Both the position numbers and the translations under genes were made by a program. The notes beneath the pieces are model-generated. The model made no database searches. It had not been told where the DNA came from and worked only from the letters and a program-made list of their open reading frames with translations. 39,473 nucleotides of DNA from an uncultured Granulosicoccaceae bacterium (GTDB lineage: Bacteria; Pseudomonadota; Gammaproteobacteria; Granulosicoccales; Granulosicoccaceae): assembly GCA_938008205.1 (NCBI GenBank), contig CALLLY010000086.1:1-39473 (forward strand), in the 5' to 3' direction. Numbering within the stretch: the first letter of the stretch is position 1; each line of letters opens with the position of its first letter. Of the stretch, positions 8,539-18,577 are shown piece by piece.

Positions 8539-9585
8539 CGGTTTATCTTCAGGGAGATAGCGTGCTTTCCACAGCGTTGCCAATGAATTAGCAGCGGCGG
8601 CTGCTTGTTCGTCGAGCTTGCTTCTGCAAAGCGTGCTGGCGTCAAGGTCGTCCGGGTAACCGTTTGCCATGGCGACATCTACCCAGGCTGTGCACTTAAC
8701 GTAGTCCTGCTCGGTGCCAAGGCCATCGTGGTGAAGTATGCCAAGCGTATACTGAGCATGTGGATGGCCTTGTTCTGCGGCAAGTGTGTACCACTTTACC
8801 GCCTCGGCGTAGTTGGTTTTAATGCGATTGCCTTCATGGTACAACGATCCAAGCAGTGTTTGTGCTTCGGCGTTGCCGCGGTTTGCCGCCTTGGTGTACC
8901 AGTCTATGGCCTGATCAAAGTCCCGTTCCACACCGATGCCTTCACTGTACATATAACCAAGCTTCTGTTGTGCCGCAGCATTACCGTTTTCGGCCGCATC
9001 CAGCCACCATTGCCGGGCACTTTGGTAGTTTTGTGTCGCGCCAATGCCGGTGTAGTACATATTGCCCAGTTCGTACTGAGCAGTTTGTTCCCCTTGTATG
9101 GAAGCTAGCTCCAACCATAGTCGCGCCACTGCAAAGTCCTGCGGTACCCCTTTGCCACTGGCATAGGCCTGACCCAGCTGAAGCTGCGATGGAATGTGTC
9201 CTCGTTCTGCGCGCCAGGTGACAATGCCCATGTCATCGGTTTGATGGTGAGGCTTTACCACCGCTGCCGGTGTGCCGGTTTTTCGAACCACTGGCGGTTC
9301 AGGTGTTTGTGGTACTTGAGTCGGTGCGTTAGCCAAGGTGGTGTTGGTGTTTGCCTGATCTGCCGATGGTGCAGGTGGCAACGGTAAGCGATCACTGGCG
9401 CTATCTGTTTGAGTTGATGCTTGCGATGGTACCGGTGGAGTAGCGGGGAGTTGCGGTATCTCTAGTCTGTTTGAAGGGGGCGCGGTGTCGACGACCGCAG
9501 GCTCTTCGACGCTGGTGGCACAGCCAACTGACAAAATAGTCGCTGCAACAGCGATGGTGTGTATTTTGGTGTGTTTGAATTGCAT
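8533..9585 (-). CDS. Sel1-like repeat lipoprotein with proline-rich linker
   Basis: Lipobox SVGC; repeated A-x-x-x-L-G-x-x-Y-x-x-G-x-G-x-x-x-(D/N)-Y/F-x-x-A-x-x-W motifs (GNMYYTGIGATQNYQSARQWW, GYMYSEGIGVERDFDQAIDWY, GSLYHEGNRIKTNYAEAVKWY). Confidence 0.9.
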   Translation of the reverse strand: MQFKHTKIHTIAVAATILSVGCATSVEEPAVVDTAPPSNRLEIPQLPATPPVPSQASTQTDSASDRLPLPPAPSADQANTNTTLANAPTQVPQTPEPPVVRKTGTPAAVVKPHHQTDDMGIVTWRAERGHIPSQLQLGQAYASGKGVPQDFAVARLWLELASIQGEQTAQYELGNMYYTGIGATQNYQSARQWWLDAAENGNAAAQQKLGYMYSEGIGVERDFDQAIDWYTKAANRGNAEAQTLLGSLYHEGNRIKTNYAEAVKWYTLAAEQGHPHAQYTLGILHHDGLGTEQDYVKCTAWVDVAMANGYPDDLDASTLCRSKLDEQAAAAANSLATLWKARYLPEDKPL

Positions 9586-9664
9586 AAGTTCGGTGATCGG
9601 GTTCAGCGAGCCCGCAGTTTACACCACAATTTATCGCTTTCTACAGGGGCAGTTGTACCTGTAA

Positions 9665-10135
9665 TCAGGCAATGCCTGCATCAAGGCTGGCAGCCATCAG
9701 AAGTCCCAGCTCTTCAGTTTGTGCAGTAAACTCATCCTGATAAGCACCGTGACATAAAAGCGGCTCGCGCAGTGCTTTCCAGCGCAATCCGGTCACGATG
9801 CGTTCAACCGCTGAAATCGTGCCTGTTCCATCAAGGCCTGCGCGCACGTACAGCAGATAGGGCATGCCTTGCTTGTGTTCCAGTACCGGGTAGTACACGC
9901 GGTCAAAAAAATCTTTCAAGGCCCCGCTCATGTAGCCAAAGTTCTCAGTTGTGCCCAGCACAATACCGTCAGCGCTCATTACATCGTTAGCATCAGTGTC
10001 GAAAGGGGTCAGCAGACGTGCTTCCACCGAGTCGATGTCCGGGTGCTGTGCGCCCTGAAGAGCGGCTTGTGCCAGTGCTGCCGTGTTGTCTGATGGTGTA
10101 TTGGCAACGATAAGCAGTTGTTTTTTGTGGCTCAT
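9665..10135 (-). CDS. Flavodoxin-like / NADPH-dependent FMN reductase family protein
   Basis: KKQLLIVANTPSDNTAALAQAAL and DGIVLGTTENFGYMSGALKDFFDRVYYPV resemble the FMN-binding loops of flavodoxin-like reductases. Confidence 0.75.
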   Translation of the reverse strand: MSHKKQLLIVANTPSDNTAALAQAALQGAQHPDIDSVEARLLTPFDTDANDVMSADGIVLGTTENFGYMSGALKDFFDRVYYPVLEHKQGMPYLLYVRAGLDGTGTISAVERIVTGLRWKALREPLLCHGAYQDEFTAQTEELGLLMAASLDAGIA

Positions 10136-11052
10136 GGATCGGTGGATTGTTTGTAGCCACCGAAAATTTCGATCAGCCGCGGAAACATGGTGGAGAACTC
10201 GAGTGCCATGAGTGAGAAGTTGCTGTCGAAAATAGCACGACTATCAAGATCAGCAACGTCGGCACCGTCTTCCGGTGAGGTGTCAACAAATTTGATCTTA
10301 CTGAATACAAACTCATCATCGAGAACAAAGTTGATGGTTTCGTTTAGCGTTAAGCCGATTTTCTGAACATGCTTGCCGGTGGTAGAGAGCGCGCGAATTT
10401 CATCGCTGGTGAGATCCTGTTTAATGCAACGCACGGTGCCTGCAACATCGTCCTCGTCCTGCAGTACGCATTCGTCGCCCATTAACAGGTCTTTCGGGAG
10501 CTTGCGGGTCCCTTTTAACCAGCGCGTGTAAAGCCCTGCCTGACCGATTTCTGTCTGTACCGGTGCTATTGCCAGTGAGCCTAAAGAGTCACGCAGCAAG
10601 GCGGTGCACTGATCAATCTTTTTCGCGCTGGCGTTGTCTATGACCAGCAGGCCCTGCCTGGGCATAATAAGTATTTGTTCGTACGTTGATTTCGTGAAGG
10701 CCTGCGGTGTGAGTTCCATGACCACGTTGTCGCGGATGTCGAGTTTCTCTTTACCACGGATTTTGCGTTCGAGGGTTTGCTCGAGCTTCTGGATTCGTTC
10801 AGCCATATGATCGGCGATAACGCTGGCGGGAAGAATCCGCTCTTCACGGCGAACCTTTAACAGCATAAACCCACTGGCAGAATGAACCAGTTGCTCACTG
10901 TCACTACCCATGGGAGGTACCCAGCCGTAGCTGAGCAACTGTCTGCGATTGACTGGTTCGTAGGCTTTGGTAGCGAGCGCGTCTTCGAGCTCTTCCGGTT
11001 GCATCGTAAATTCTTCGACGAACTGGAATAAACTTGCTGCTTTAAACCACAT
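10132..11052 (-). CDS. rdgC: Recombination-associated protein RdgC
   Basis: MWFKAASLFQF, YGWVPPMG, LLKVRREERILPASVI, TRWLKGTRKLPKDLLMGDECVLQD, IRCIKQDLTSDEI-type region, FDSNFSLMALEF; characteristic of RdgC. Confidence 0.93.
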   Translation of the reverse strand: MWFKAASLFQFVEEFTMQPEELEDALATKAYEPVNRRQLLSYGWVPPMGSDSEQLVHSASGFMLLKVRREERILPASVIADHMAERIQKLEQTLERKIRGKEKLDIRDNVVMELTPQAFTKSTYEQILIMPRQGLLVIDNASAKKIDQCTALLRDSLGSLAIAPVQTEIGQAGLYTRWLKGTRKLPKDLLMGDECVLQDEDDVAGTVRCIKQDLTSDEIRALSTTGKHVQKIGLTLNETINFVLDDEFVFSKIKFVDTSPEDGADVADLDSRAIFDSNFSLMALEFSTMFPRLIEIFGGYKQSTDP

Positions 11053-11186
11053 CTGCGGGTGCCTGGAGAATGTTCGGGGGACGGTATTGTAACGGAGCCA
11101 TCCGTTCGATGCTGACTCACATCGACACCTGATGCAGGTTGCTGCGGTACACTGGTAGTTTGACCCACTTGTGACTGAATCAGATC

Positions 11187-12116
11187 ATGGCCCGAACCGC
11201 ATTTATCACCCACGAAGACTGTGTAAAACACCAGATGACGCCAGGACATCCGGAGCAACCTGCGCGTATTGGTGCGGTGCTGGAAGAGTTGGTAGCACAG
11301 GGGCTTTTTCAGATGTTACAGCGGTTCGAAGCGGTCGAGGCGACGCGCGAACAGGTGCTGCTCGCTCACCCGGCAGACTACGTGGACCATGTATTTTCCA
11401 AGGCACCCGCTGCAGGCCAGGGTATGGTGCAACTGGACGCCGACACCGCGCTTAACGAGCATTCGCTGCGAGCGGCTCTGCTGGCTGCCGGGGCCGGCAT
11501 TCAAGCCGTCGATCTGGTCATTGGCGATGATTTCGACAACGCTTTTTGTTGTGTTCGCCCGCCCGGGCATCATGCAGAAAAGTCTGAGGCAATGGGTTTT
11601 TGTTTCTTCGGTAGTATTGCCATTGCGGCACTGCACGCGTTGCAACAACCGGATATTAATCGCGTTGCGATCATTGATTTTGATGTTCACCACGGTAACG
11701 GCACTGAAGACTTAATCGGTGATCATGAAAGCATATTCTTCTGCTCGTCATTTCAACACCCCTTTTATCCCGGTAAGTTCGGTACCAATGTCCCGGGCCG
11801 GAAAATCAATATCCCTCTCGAAGGTGGCACTGACGGCGCGGTATTCAGAGAACGAATGAAAACCGATTGCCTGCCGGCGCTGGAAGCGTTTGCACCGGAT
11901 ATCATTTTTATCAGTGCCGGATTTGACGCACATAAAGAGGATCCGCTGGGTGGTTTGAACTGGAACGAGGAGGACTTTGCGTGGATCACCCGAGAGCTAC
12001 TGTCGGTAGCGGGTCGCCATAGCGCAGGCCGGATTGTGTCGATGCTTGAGGGTGGTTATAACCTCGATGCGTTGGGCGCCAGTGCTGCCATGCATGTGAA
12101 AACACTGCTCGCGTAG
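11187..12116 (+). CDS. Histone deacetylase family protein (acetoin utilisation/HDAC-like deacetylase)
   Basis: FCCVRPPGHHAEKSEAMGFCFFGSIAIAA, VAIIDFDVHHGNGTEDLI, IFISAGFDAHKEDPLGGL, SMLEGGYNLDAL. Confidence 0.93.
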   Translation: MARTAFITHEDCVKHQMTPGHPEQPARIGAVLEELVAQGLFQMLQRFEAVEATREQVLLAHPADYVDHVFSKAPAAGQGMVQLDADTALNEHSLRAALLAAGAGIQAVDLVIGDDFDNAFCCVRPPGHHAEKSEAMGFCFFGSIAIAALHALQQPDINRVAIIDFDVHHGNGTEDLIGDHESIFFCSSFQHPFYPGKFGTNVPGRKINIPLEGGTDGAVFRERMKTDCLPALEAFAPDIIFISAGFDAHKEDPLGGLNWNEEDFAWITRELLSVAGRHSAGRIVSMLEGGYNLDALGASAAMHVKTLLA

Positions 12117-12156
12117 CTAATCGAACAAAAAATAAAAAACCAAGTCTGAACTGAAT

Positions 12157-12843
12157 ATGTTTGAACAATTTGCCGAGTACTTCTGGATAGCGTTATTCGC
12201 AGCACTGGTGCTGTATGGATTGGGTAACGCGATTCAGGTGCCGTTTTTAGTTAAAAAGTTTTATCGCAAAAAAGATTTCGAAGATCACGGTAAATCGACA
12301 TTTGACGAAGCGCCGTTGGTGAACTCAAAACTGCTGAAAGGATTTCAAACACCTAATGTATATAGCGGTAGCTATCGCAATCACCGGGTGTCGCAGTTTG
12401 CCGCTTATTCGGTGAATCGTCGCAAGCTTACGATGAACAAGGCGATACGAAAGAATAATCAATTGAGTTATACAATCTCCATTGTCCATCTTGAAACCCG
12501 TTGCCCGGTGTTCTGTGCCCGGCCAACCAGAGTGACCGAGTCGCCGTCTTACATTTTTGAAGAGCAGGGGGTGTTGTTTCCGGACGACGAGGGCTTTGTG
12601 AACAAGGTACATGTGATGGCCGAGGATCATGCTGCCGTGCGAAAACTGTTTACTATTTTTATTCGTGAACGGTTAAACGCCATTGATCCGGTATCACTGG
12701 AGTCACTGGGCACAGTGTTGATTTACAAGAGCCCGCGCCTGCCGCATGATGCCGGCACCACGCTCGAAAAAGATCTCACGATACTGATAGATATTGCTGA
12801 AAATATCGCGATCACCACTTCTGCTTCGGATGTAAAATCGTAG
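12157..12843 (+). CDS. Hypothetical protein with N-terminal membrane segment
   Basis: 228-aa ORF; hydrophobic N-terminus YFWIALFAALVLYGLGNAI; no family recognised. Confidence 0.65.
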   Translation: MFEQFAEYFWIALFAALVLYGLGNAIQVPFLVKKFYRKKDFEDHGKSTFDEAPLVNSKLLKGFQTPNVYSGSYRNHRVSQFAAYSVNRRKLTMNKAIRKNNQLSYTISIVHLETRCPVFCARPTRVTESPSYIFEEQGVLFPDDEGFVNKVHVMAEDHAAVRKLFTIFIRERLNAIDPVSLESLGTVLIYKSPRLPHDAGTTLEKDLTILIDIAENIAITTSASDVKS

Positions 12844-12865
12844 TTGTCACGCAACCGTTACGACG

Positions 12866-12891
12866 CAGGGTGAGCAGCTACAGTTACCCTG
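12866..12891. terminator. Weak hairpin between convergent genes
   Basis: cagggt (12866-12871) / accctg (12886-12891) between the stops of the 12157 gene and the DHH gene; no strong T tract. Confidence 0.25.
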
Positions 12892-13851
12892 TCAGCTGGC
12901 AAACTGTTGTTGAAAAGCGCTTAAGAAATTGTCGATCTCGCTGTGTGGCAGGTTATTGATGCCAGCAGCTGCTTTTCGACCCCCACCGGTGGCGAATTGT
13001 CTGCACAATTCATCGGCGCCTTCTCTGCGATTGATCGGTGCCCGTACACTGACCTGATAAGCATTGTTTTCGATTTCGCTGAGCAATGCATGCGCACGAT
13101 CCGGATAGTCTCTGGCCAGTTCGTTGCCGTACACGCCGCCAACTCTGCGTGACCAGCTGGCGTGAGGGAACACAAACATTGCACAGTCTGCGCTGTCAAA
13201 GTGTGGTCCGATTGCTTTGGCATTAGCCATGTCGCTTGCATAGCCTTCTTTTAGCGTGGCAAAGGTGCCGTCTGAGTTTATAAAATCAAACGGATCAGGG
13301 TACGGCAGCAGTGTTTCGAATAACTTATCCGGTGCAAAAAACAAGTCATCGATTGTTGCGCCATAGCCGTTGTAGTTCAGTAACGTACCAAGCTCTTCCA
13401 GTTGCGCAAGTTGTTTATCATTCGGTTGCAGCGGCTGTGCTGCCTGCCGTGCTGCTGTGTGCAGGTTGTCGCCAAATGCTGCGGTGACCGCCCACGGTAA
13501 GAACTGATTATTTAAATGTTTGTTCACCAGGAGACCGGTACAGACTTCGGCATCGGTATCGATGGTGGCGTCAAGGTTTTTGTGCTGTGGAATCTCACCG
13601 GGGAAGTGGTGATCAAAGTATTGAACCTGAGCGCCGTTATCCAGTGCCGATACCAGAGCCTGGTTATTCTTATCCATTGAAATATCCAGCACGGTGAGTC
13701 TGTCACCGTCTGTAGCATCCACTTTTGCAAGCAGATTAATATCTCGCTTAACACCAGTAACTAAGGCTGATTGTCTGGGTTCAGCCAGGCGCAGTTGAAG
13801 CAGTGCGCAAATGCCATCTGCATCACCATTGAACACATCGTAGTCAGCCAT
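12892..13851 (-). CDS. DHH family phosphoesterase-like protein
   Basis: DVFNGDADGICALLQLRL and VQYFDHHFPGE (DHH motif); C-terminal GGGRKAAAGI resembles the DHHA1 motif. Confidence 0.82.
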   Translation of the reverse strand: MADYDVFNGDADGICALLQLRLAEPRQSALVTGVKRDINLLAKVDATDGDRLTVLDISMDKNNQALVSALDNGAQVQYFDHHFPGEIPQHKNLDATIDTDAEVCTGLLVNKHLNNQFLPWAVTAAFGDNLHTAARQAAQPLQPNDKQLAQLEELGTLLNYNGYGATIDDLFFAPDKLFETLLPYPDPFDFINSDGTFATLKEGYASDMANAKAIGPHFDSADCAMFVFPHASWSRRVGGVYGNELARDYPDRAHALLSEIENNAYQVSVRAPINRREGADELCRQFATGGGRKAAAGINNLPHSEIDNFLSAFQQQFAS

Positions 13852-14884
13852 GGGAAATCTCTTTTTGTTCTTTTAGTAAGGTCTGTCGCGCGTCGTCTAC
13901 CAGTGCCGGGCCCTGAAATACCAGGCCGGTATATATCTGTACCAGATCAGCGCCCGCCTGCAGATGCCCCAGTGCATCGTCGCCACTGGATATGCCGCCG
14001 CATCCGATAATCGGGATTTCTCCCTGCAACCGTTGCGCCAGTCTTGCAATGGTATTTCTGGCTCTTTCGGTGAGGGGCTGCCCGCTCAGTCCGCCGGCTT
14101 CGTTGGCGTGGACGGACTGCTCCACACCCGCTCTTGTGGATGTTGTGTTGCCGGCAATAATGCCGTCGATATTGTGTCGTCGGGCAGCATCGCAGAAGCC
14201 ATCAATATCTTCGAATGCCATGTCGGGTGATATTTTCACCGCCACTGGAACATATTTGCCGTGCTTGTCGGCAAGGGCTTGCTGAGTACTTTTAAGCGTT
14301 TTTAATAAAATGCTTAGTGACTCACCCAGCTGCAGATCGCGCAGGCCAGGGGTGTTAGGTGATGAGATGTTCACCGTGATGTAATCGGCATGCTGATAGA
14401 CCTGATTCATACAATGCTGGTAATCCTCATGCGCCTGCTCCAGTGGCGTGGTGAGATTTTTACCGATATTGATACCCAGTATTCCGCGGTAACTCCGTCT
14501 CTGAACCTGCGCTACCAGGTGATCGACGCCTTTATTGTTGAATCCCATGCGATTGATCACCGCATTGTCGGATGTGAGTCTGAACATTCTCGGTTTCGGG
14601 TTGCCGGGCTGTGGCCGGGGGGTTATCGAGCCGACTTCAACAAAACCGAATCCAAATTGTCCAAGTGCATTGAAGTAGTCGGCGTTTTTATCAAGGCCTG
14701 CGGCCAGCCCGACCGGATTGGCAAATTTAAGCCCCATCACCTCGACCGGCTGATCCGGCAGGGTTGCAGAGGCGCGCGATTTCAGCAGCCAGGCGGGTGT
14801 GTAGCGCAGACTCTTCAGAGCCAGATTGTGAGAGCTCTCTGCTGGTAACCGGAACAACAGGGGTTTCACGAGTGAGTAAATCAA
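13844..14884 (-). CDS. pyrD: Dihydroorotate dehydrogenase (quinone), class 2
   Basis: FANPVGLAAGLDKNADYFNALGQFGFGFVEVGSITPRPQPGNPKPRMFRL, INRMGFNNKGVD, ITVNISSPNTPGLRDLQ, IIGCGGISSGDDA. Confidence 0.97.
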   Translation of the reverse strand: MIYSLVKPLLFRLPAESSHNLALKSLRYTPAWLLKSRASATLPDQPVEVMGLKFANPVGLAAGLDKNADYFNALGQFGFGFVEVGSITPRPQPGNPKPRMFRLTSDNAVINRMGFNNKGVDHLVAQVQRRSYRGILGINIGKNLTTPLEQAHEDYQHCMNQVYQHADYITVNISSPNTPGLRDLQLGESLSILLKTLKSTQQALADKHGKYVPVAVKISPDMAFEDIDGFCDAARRHNIDGIIAGNTTSTRAGVEQSVHANEAGGLSGQPLTERARNTIARLAQRLQGEIPIIGCGGISSGDDALGHLQAGADLVQIYTGLVFQGPALVDDARQTLLKEQKEISHG

Positions 14885-15026
14885 TGTTTGTCAGATCCGC
14901 AATTGGTGAGCAGAGTTTACTGGGTAACTGGCGGATTAGAAATCCTGAACACAGCTATAAATAAAATTGAAGTCTGCATCGCCTGTTTGCGCGGTAATTC
15001 GTCTGCAAACGCGGTAAAATACGGGT

Positions 15027-16073
15027 GTGAACGTCTTCCCCGATACTTTGCCAAAAGCGCTGGCCAAACAGATTGCACCGGTTTATCTAATCACCGGCGA
15101 CGAGCCGCTGCAGATGATGGAAGCAGCGGATCAGATTCGTGTGGCTTGCCGTGATGCCGGTTTTACCAACAGTGAGCGTTATCAGGTAGATAACGCGCGC
15201 TCGTTTGATTGGCAGGGTTTGCAGATGTCTGGCAATACAATGTCACTGTTTGGCGATAAGAAAATCATCAATCTGCATTTGCCCAACGGAAAACCAGGGA
15301 CAGAAGGCGCAAACGCACTGAAGAACTGGTGTGCGTCTCCGTCACCAGACGCAGTGCTGCTGATTACCGCTGGCAAACCCGAGGGCAGGTTTCAGAATAG
15401 CGCGTGGTTTAAGGCAATTGATAAAGCCGGGGTCACCATGCAGGTCTGGCCACTGCCGCCTGACAAAACCGAACAGTGGATCCGGATCCGGTTGGCGGCC
15501 AACCAGGTGACAGCCAGTGATGCTGCGGTAACGCTATTGCTGGAGCGAGTGGAAGGTAATCTGCTGGCTGCCAGACAAGAGATCGAAAAACTGGCAATTC
15601 TCTATAGCGGGCAGTCTGTCGGACCGCATGAAGTGCTGGCAAGTGTGACTGACAGCTCGCGCTATAGCATTCTCGATCTTGTTGATGCGGCACTCGAGAG
15701 TGACCCGGCCAGGGCAGTCAAAGTGCTGGATAGTCTGCAGGCGGCGGGTGATGCGCCGGTGTTGATCTGCTGGCATCTGGCCAGTGAGGTTCGTAAAGTT
15801 CATGCGGTGTTAAATCGCATCGAATCAGGTGAGAGTGTCACATCTGCCATGATGCGTTCGGGGATATGGAAAAACAGACAGAAGCAGGTTGGTAAAGTAC
15901 TGCAGGCGCGTTCGCGAATATTCTGGTTGCGAGCGCTTTCAGACAGCAGTGCGCTCGACAGACTGTCCAAGGGCATGGCCGATGGCGATCTGTGGGTTGA
16001 AATTGGTGCGTTTGTGACAAGACTCAGTGGAAAGAAATGGCCTTTGTTGCGTGCGGCGGATGTGCCGCGGTAG
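15027..16073 (+). CDS. holA: DNA polymerase III subunit delta
   Basis: GTG start; APVYLITGDEPLQMMEAADQIR, ERYQVDNARSFDWQGL, SLFGDKKIINLHLP, LLERVEGNLLAARQEIEKLAILY. Confidence 0.94.
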   Translation: MNVFPDTLPKALAKQIAPVYLITGDEPLQMMEAADQIRVACRDAGFTNSERYQVDNARSFDWQGLQMSGNTMSLFGDKKIINLHLPNGKPGTEGANALKNWCASPSPDAVLLITAGKPEGRFQNSAWFKAIDKAGVTMQVWPLPPDKTEQWIRIRLAANQVTASDAAVTLLLERVEGNLLAARQEIEKLAILYSGQSVGPHEVLASVTDSSRYSILDLVDAALESDPARAVKVLDSLQAAGDAPVLICWHLASEVRKVHAVLNRIESGESVTSAMMRSGIWKNRQKQVGKVLQARSRIFWLRALSDSSALDRLSKGMADGDLWVEIGAFVTRLSGKKWPLLRAADVPR

Positions 16074-16139
16074 GGTGTCGGTGACGTTGCTCTTACGGGC
16101 TTCAACATGCGGCAACTAAAGATTAAAACGGTAAGTTAA

Positions 16140-17411
16140 GTGAACAGCGAAACGAATCTGGATATCAAAGCCTATATGCAAAAGCTTGGCAGCAATGCCA
16201 GAGCGGCAAGTCGAAAAATGGCCAACGCTGATGCCAGTCAGAAGTCGGCAGCGCTTATCGAAATGGCCTCTGCTATTCGTGCCAATGCGAAAAATATTGT
16301 GGCGCAGAACAGCAAAGACATGAAAGCCGGTGCGGCATCTGATTTAAGCGATGCATTGCTTGATCGACTGGAACTTACCGACGCACGTATTGAAGCGATG
16401 GCCAACGGGCTTCAGCAAATTGCCGAACTACCCGACCCGATTGGTGAACTTACCGATATGAAGTACCGGCCATCCGGTTTGCAGATTGGAAAAATGCGTG
16501 TGCCGCTTGGTGTGATTGGCATCATCTACGAATCGCGGCCAAACGTTACTGCTGACGCCGCAGCAATTTGTTTAAAGGCTGGCAATGCTGCGATTCTTCG
16601 TGGAGGGTCTGAAGCGTTGCATTCCAATCAGGCCATTGCTGCATGCATTGGCGCAGGGCTGGCCAGTGCCGGTTTGCCAGCTAATGCGGTGCAGGTGGTA
16701 GACACCACTGATCGCCAGGCAGTTGTTGAACTGATTCAGATGCGCGATTGTGTCGATGTGGTGGTCCCGCGTGGAGGCAAGGGTCTGGTAGAAAGAATCA
16801 GTAACGATGCCAGAGTGCCGGTGATCAAACACCTGGAAGGGCTTTGCCATGTTTATATCGATGATCACGCCGATCACGACAAAGCGATTGCCGTAGCTTT
16901 TAATTCCAAAACTTATCGCTATGGAATCTGTGGCGCGATGGAAACACTGCTGGTAGCACAGTCGCTGGCGGATTCTGTACTGCCGGTGCTGAGTGAAAAA
17001 CTGGTATCCGAAGGGGTGGAACTAAGAGGGTGTGAGCAGACTTGTAAGCTGGTTTCACAGGCAATTCCAGCCACCGAAGAAGATTGGGTCACCGAGCATC
17101 TGGCACCTGTGTTATCCGTTCGAATTGTCAGCGGCATCGATGAAGCCATCGAACATATTGAACGCTATGGTTCTCACCATACCGATGCCATCGTCACAGA
17201 GAATCTATCCAATTCACGCAGGTTTACCCGTGAAGTGGATTCAAGCTCTGTGATGGTGAATGCCGCCACCTGTTTTGCCGACGGATTTGAATATGGTCTG
17301 GGTGCTGAAATAGGCATCAGCACTGATCGATTACATGTACGCGGGCCGGTGGGTGTCGAAGGGCTGACCACGCAAAAGTTTGTAGTGATTGGAAACGGAA
17401 CCACTCGTTGA
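16140..17411 (+). CDS. proA: Glutamate-5-semialdehyde dehydrogenase (gamma-glutamyl phosphate reductase)
   Basis: GTG start; [93 protein letters not shown]. Confidence 0.97.
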   Translation: MNSETNLDIKAYMQKLGSNARAASRKMANADASQKSAALIEMASAIRANAKNIVAQNSKDMKAGAASDLSDALLDRLELTDARIEAMANGLQQIAELPDPIGELTDMKYRPSGLQIGKMRVPLGVIGIIYESRPNVTADAAAICLKAGNAAILRGGSEALHSNQAIAACIGAGLASAGLPANAVQVVDTTDRQAVVELIQMRDCVDVVVPRGGKGLVERISNDARVPVIKHLEGLCHVYIDDHADHDKAIAVAFNSKTYRYGICGAMETLLVAQSLADSVLPVLSEKLVSEGVELRGCEQTCKLVSQAIPATEEDWVTEHLAPVLSVRIVSGIDEAIEHIERYGSHHTDAIVTENLSNSRRFTREVDSSSVMVNAATCFADGFEYGLGAEIGISTDRLHVRGPVGVEGLTTQKFVVIGNGTTR

Positions 17412-18091
17412 GTCAGTTTGCGCCGATTCCCAACGCAGTGACTAGTATTGCGATGTACGGTGGTTCATTTGACCCCGTGCACCTGGGGCATTTGCGCAGT
17501 GCTTTAGAAGTGCGTCAAACACTGGGTATTGATGAGTTGCGATTTGTGCCATCGGGTAACCCGCCGCATCGGCAACGGGCGCGCGTTGAAGCAAGCGACC
17601 GTCTTCACATGCTTGAGCTCGCGGTGCGTGATACGCCTGGTATAGTTGTTGACCCGCGCGAGATACATAGCAGCGCCAAGTCCTATACAATCGACACGCT
17701 GGAATCGTTGTCGGCGGAGTTTCCGCAGGCACGACTCACTCTGATTATTGGCATGGATCAGTTCAGTGTATTTGATACCTGGCACCGCTGGCAGGAGCTT
17801 TTACAGCGATTTGATCTGGCAGTGATGGAGCGTCCGGGAGAACCACTGTCTGACACTGGTGTGTCGATATTGTCCCGCAGCGCCGAGCCGAATGTGACCG
17901 GTGTAAATTCTTCACAGGCGACAAAACCCGACGGCCATCACGGCGGGCGGATAAATATCATCGCGGTGACGCAACTCCAGATATCATCAAGCCAAATCAG
18001 GCGGGATTTAGCCGAACAGCGTGACATCCGGTTTCTGGTGCCGCTTGCGGTGCGCGACTATATCTACGACCATGGGCTCTATGTCGCCTAG
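17408..18091 (+). CDS. nadD: Nicotinate-nucleotide adenylyltransferase
   Basis: [62 protein letters not shown]; the TTG at 17408 overlaps the proA stop; an alternative ATG lies at 17453. Confidence 0.94.
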   Translation: MSQFAPIPNAVTSIAMYGGSFDPVHLGHLRSALEVRQTLGIDELRFVPSGNPPHRQRARVEASDRLHMLELAVRDTPGIVVDPREIHSSAKSYTIDTLESLSAEFPQARLTLIIGMDQFSVFDTWHRWQELLQRFDLAVMERPGEPLSDTGVSILSRSAEPNVTGVNSSQATKPDGHHGGRINIIAVTQLQISSSQIRRDLAEQRDIRFLVPLAVRDYIYDHGLYVA

Positions 18092-18128
18092 GCGATCAAA
18101 TTATTTTGTACGAGGCTGAACAACAGCG

Positions 18129-18512
18129 ATGACCCCCACCGAGTTAAAAACTCTTGCCGAAACTGCGCTCGATGACATGAAAGCAGTCGAGGTCACGGTG
18201 ATTGATGTGGCAGACCGCACCACCGTGACCGACTGGATGATTGTTGCCGGAGGCACTTCGCAGCGCCATGTAAAATCACTTGCAGGTGAAGTCATACGCC
18301 TGAGCAAAGAAACCGGTGTCCGCCCGGTCGGGATTGAGGGTGAATCCGAGGGCGACTGGATACTGGTTGATCTGGGTGATGTGATTGTGCATGTTATGAC
18401 CCGCGAAACCCGTGATTTCTATGCACTTGAAAAACTCTGGACCATGGAACCTACCGAGCAAAAGGCCGACAATGATGCGGCTATCGACGATGGCGATGTG
18501 GTCGCACAGTAG
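18129..18512 (+). CDS. rsfS: Ribosome silencing factor RsfS (YbeB)
   Basis: DRTTVTDWMIVAGGTSQRHVKSLAGEVI, GIEGESEGDWILVDLGDVIVHVMTRETRDFYALEKLW. Confidence 0.96.
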   Translation: MTPTELKTLAETALDDMKAVEVTVIDVADRTTVTDWMIVAGGTSQRHVKSLAGEVIRLSKETGVRPVGIEGESEGDWILVDLGDVIVHVMTRETRDFYALEKLWTMEPTEQKADNDAAIDDGDVVAQ

Positions 18513-18577
18513 GCTACACGCATATGTTCCACAAAGTGCCCGAGGTTAAATCATCTCACGGCATTACCTGTCGCTAA

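Noticed and set aside
8605-9108. 167-aa plus-strand ORF
   Set aside because: Antisense to the Sel1-repeat gene; long because of the biased, repetitive codons on the other strand.
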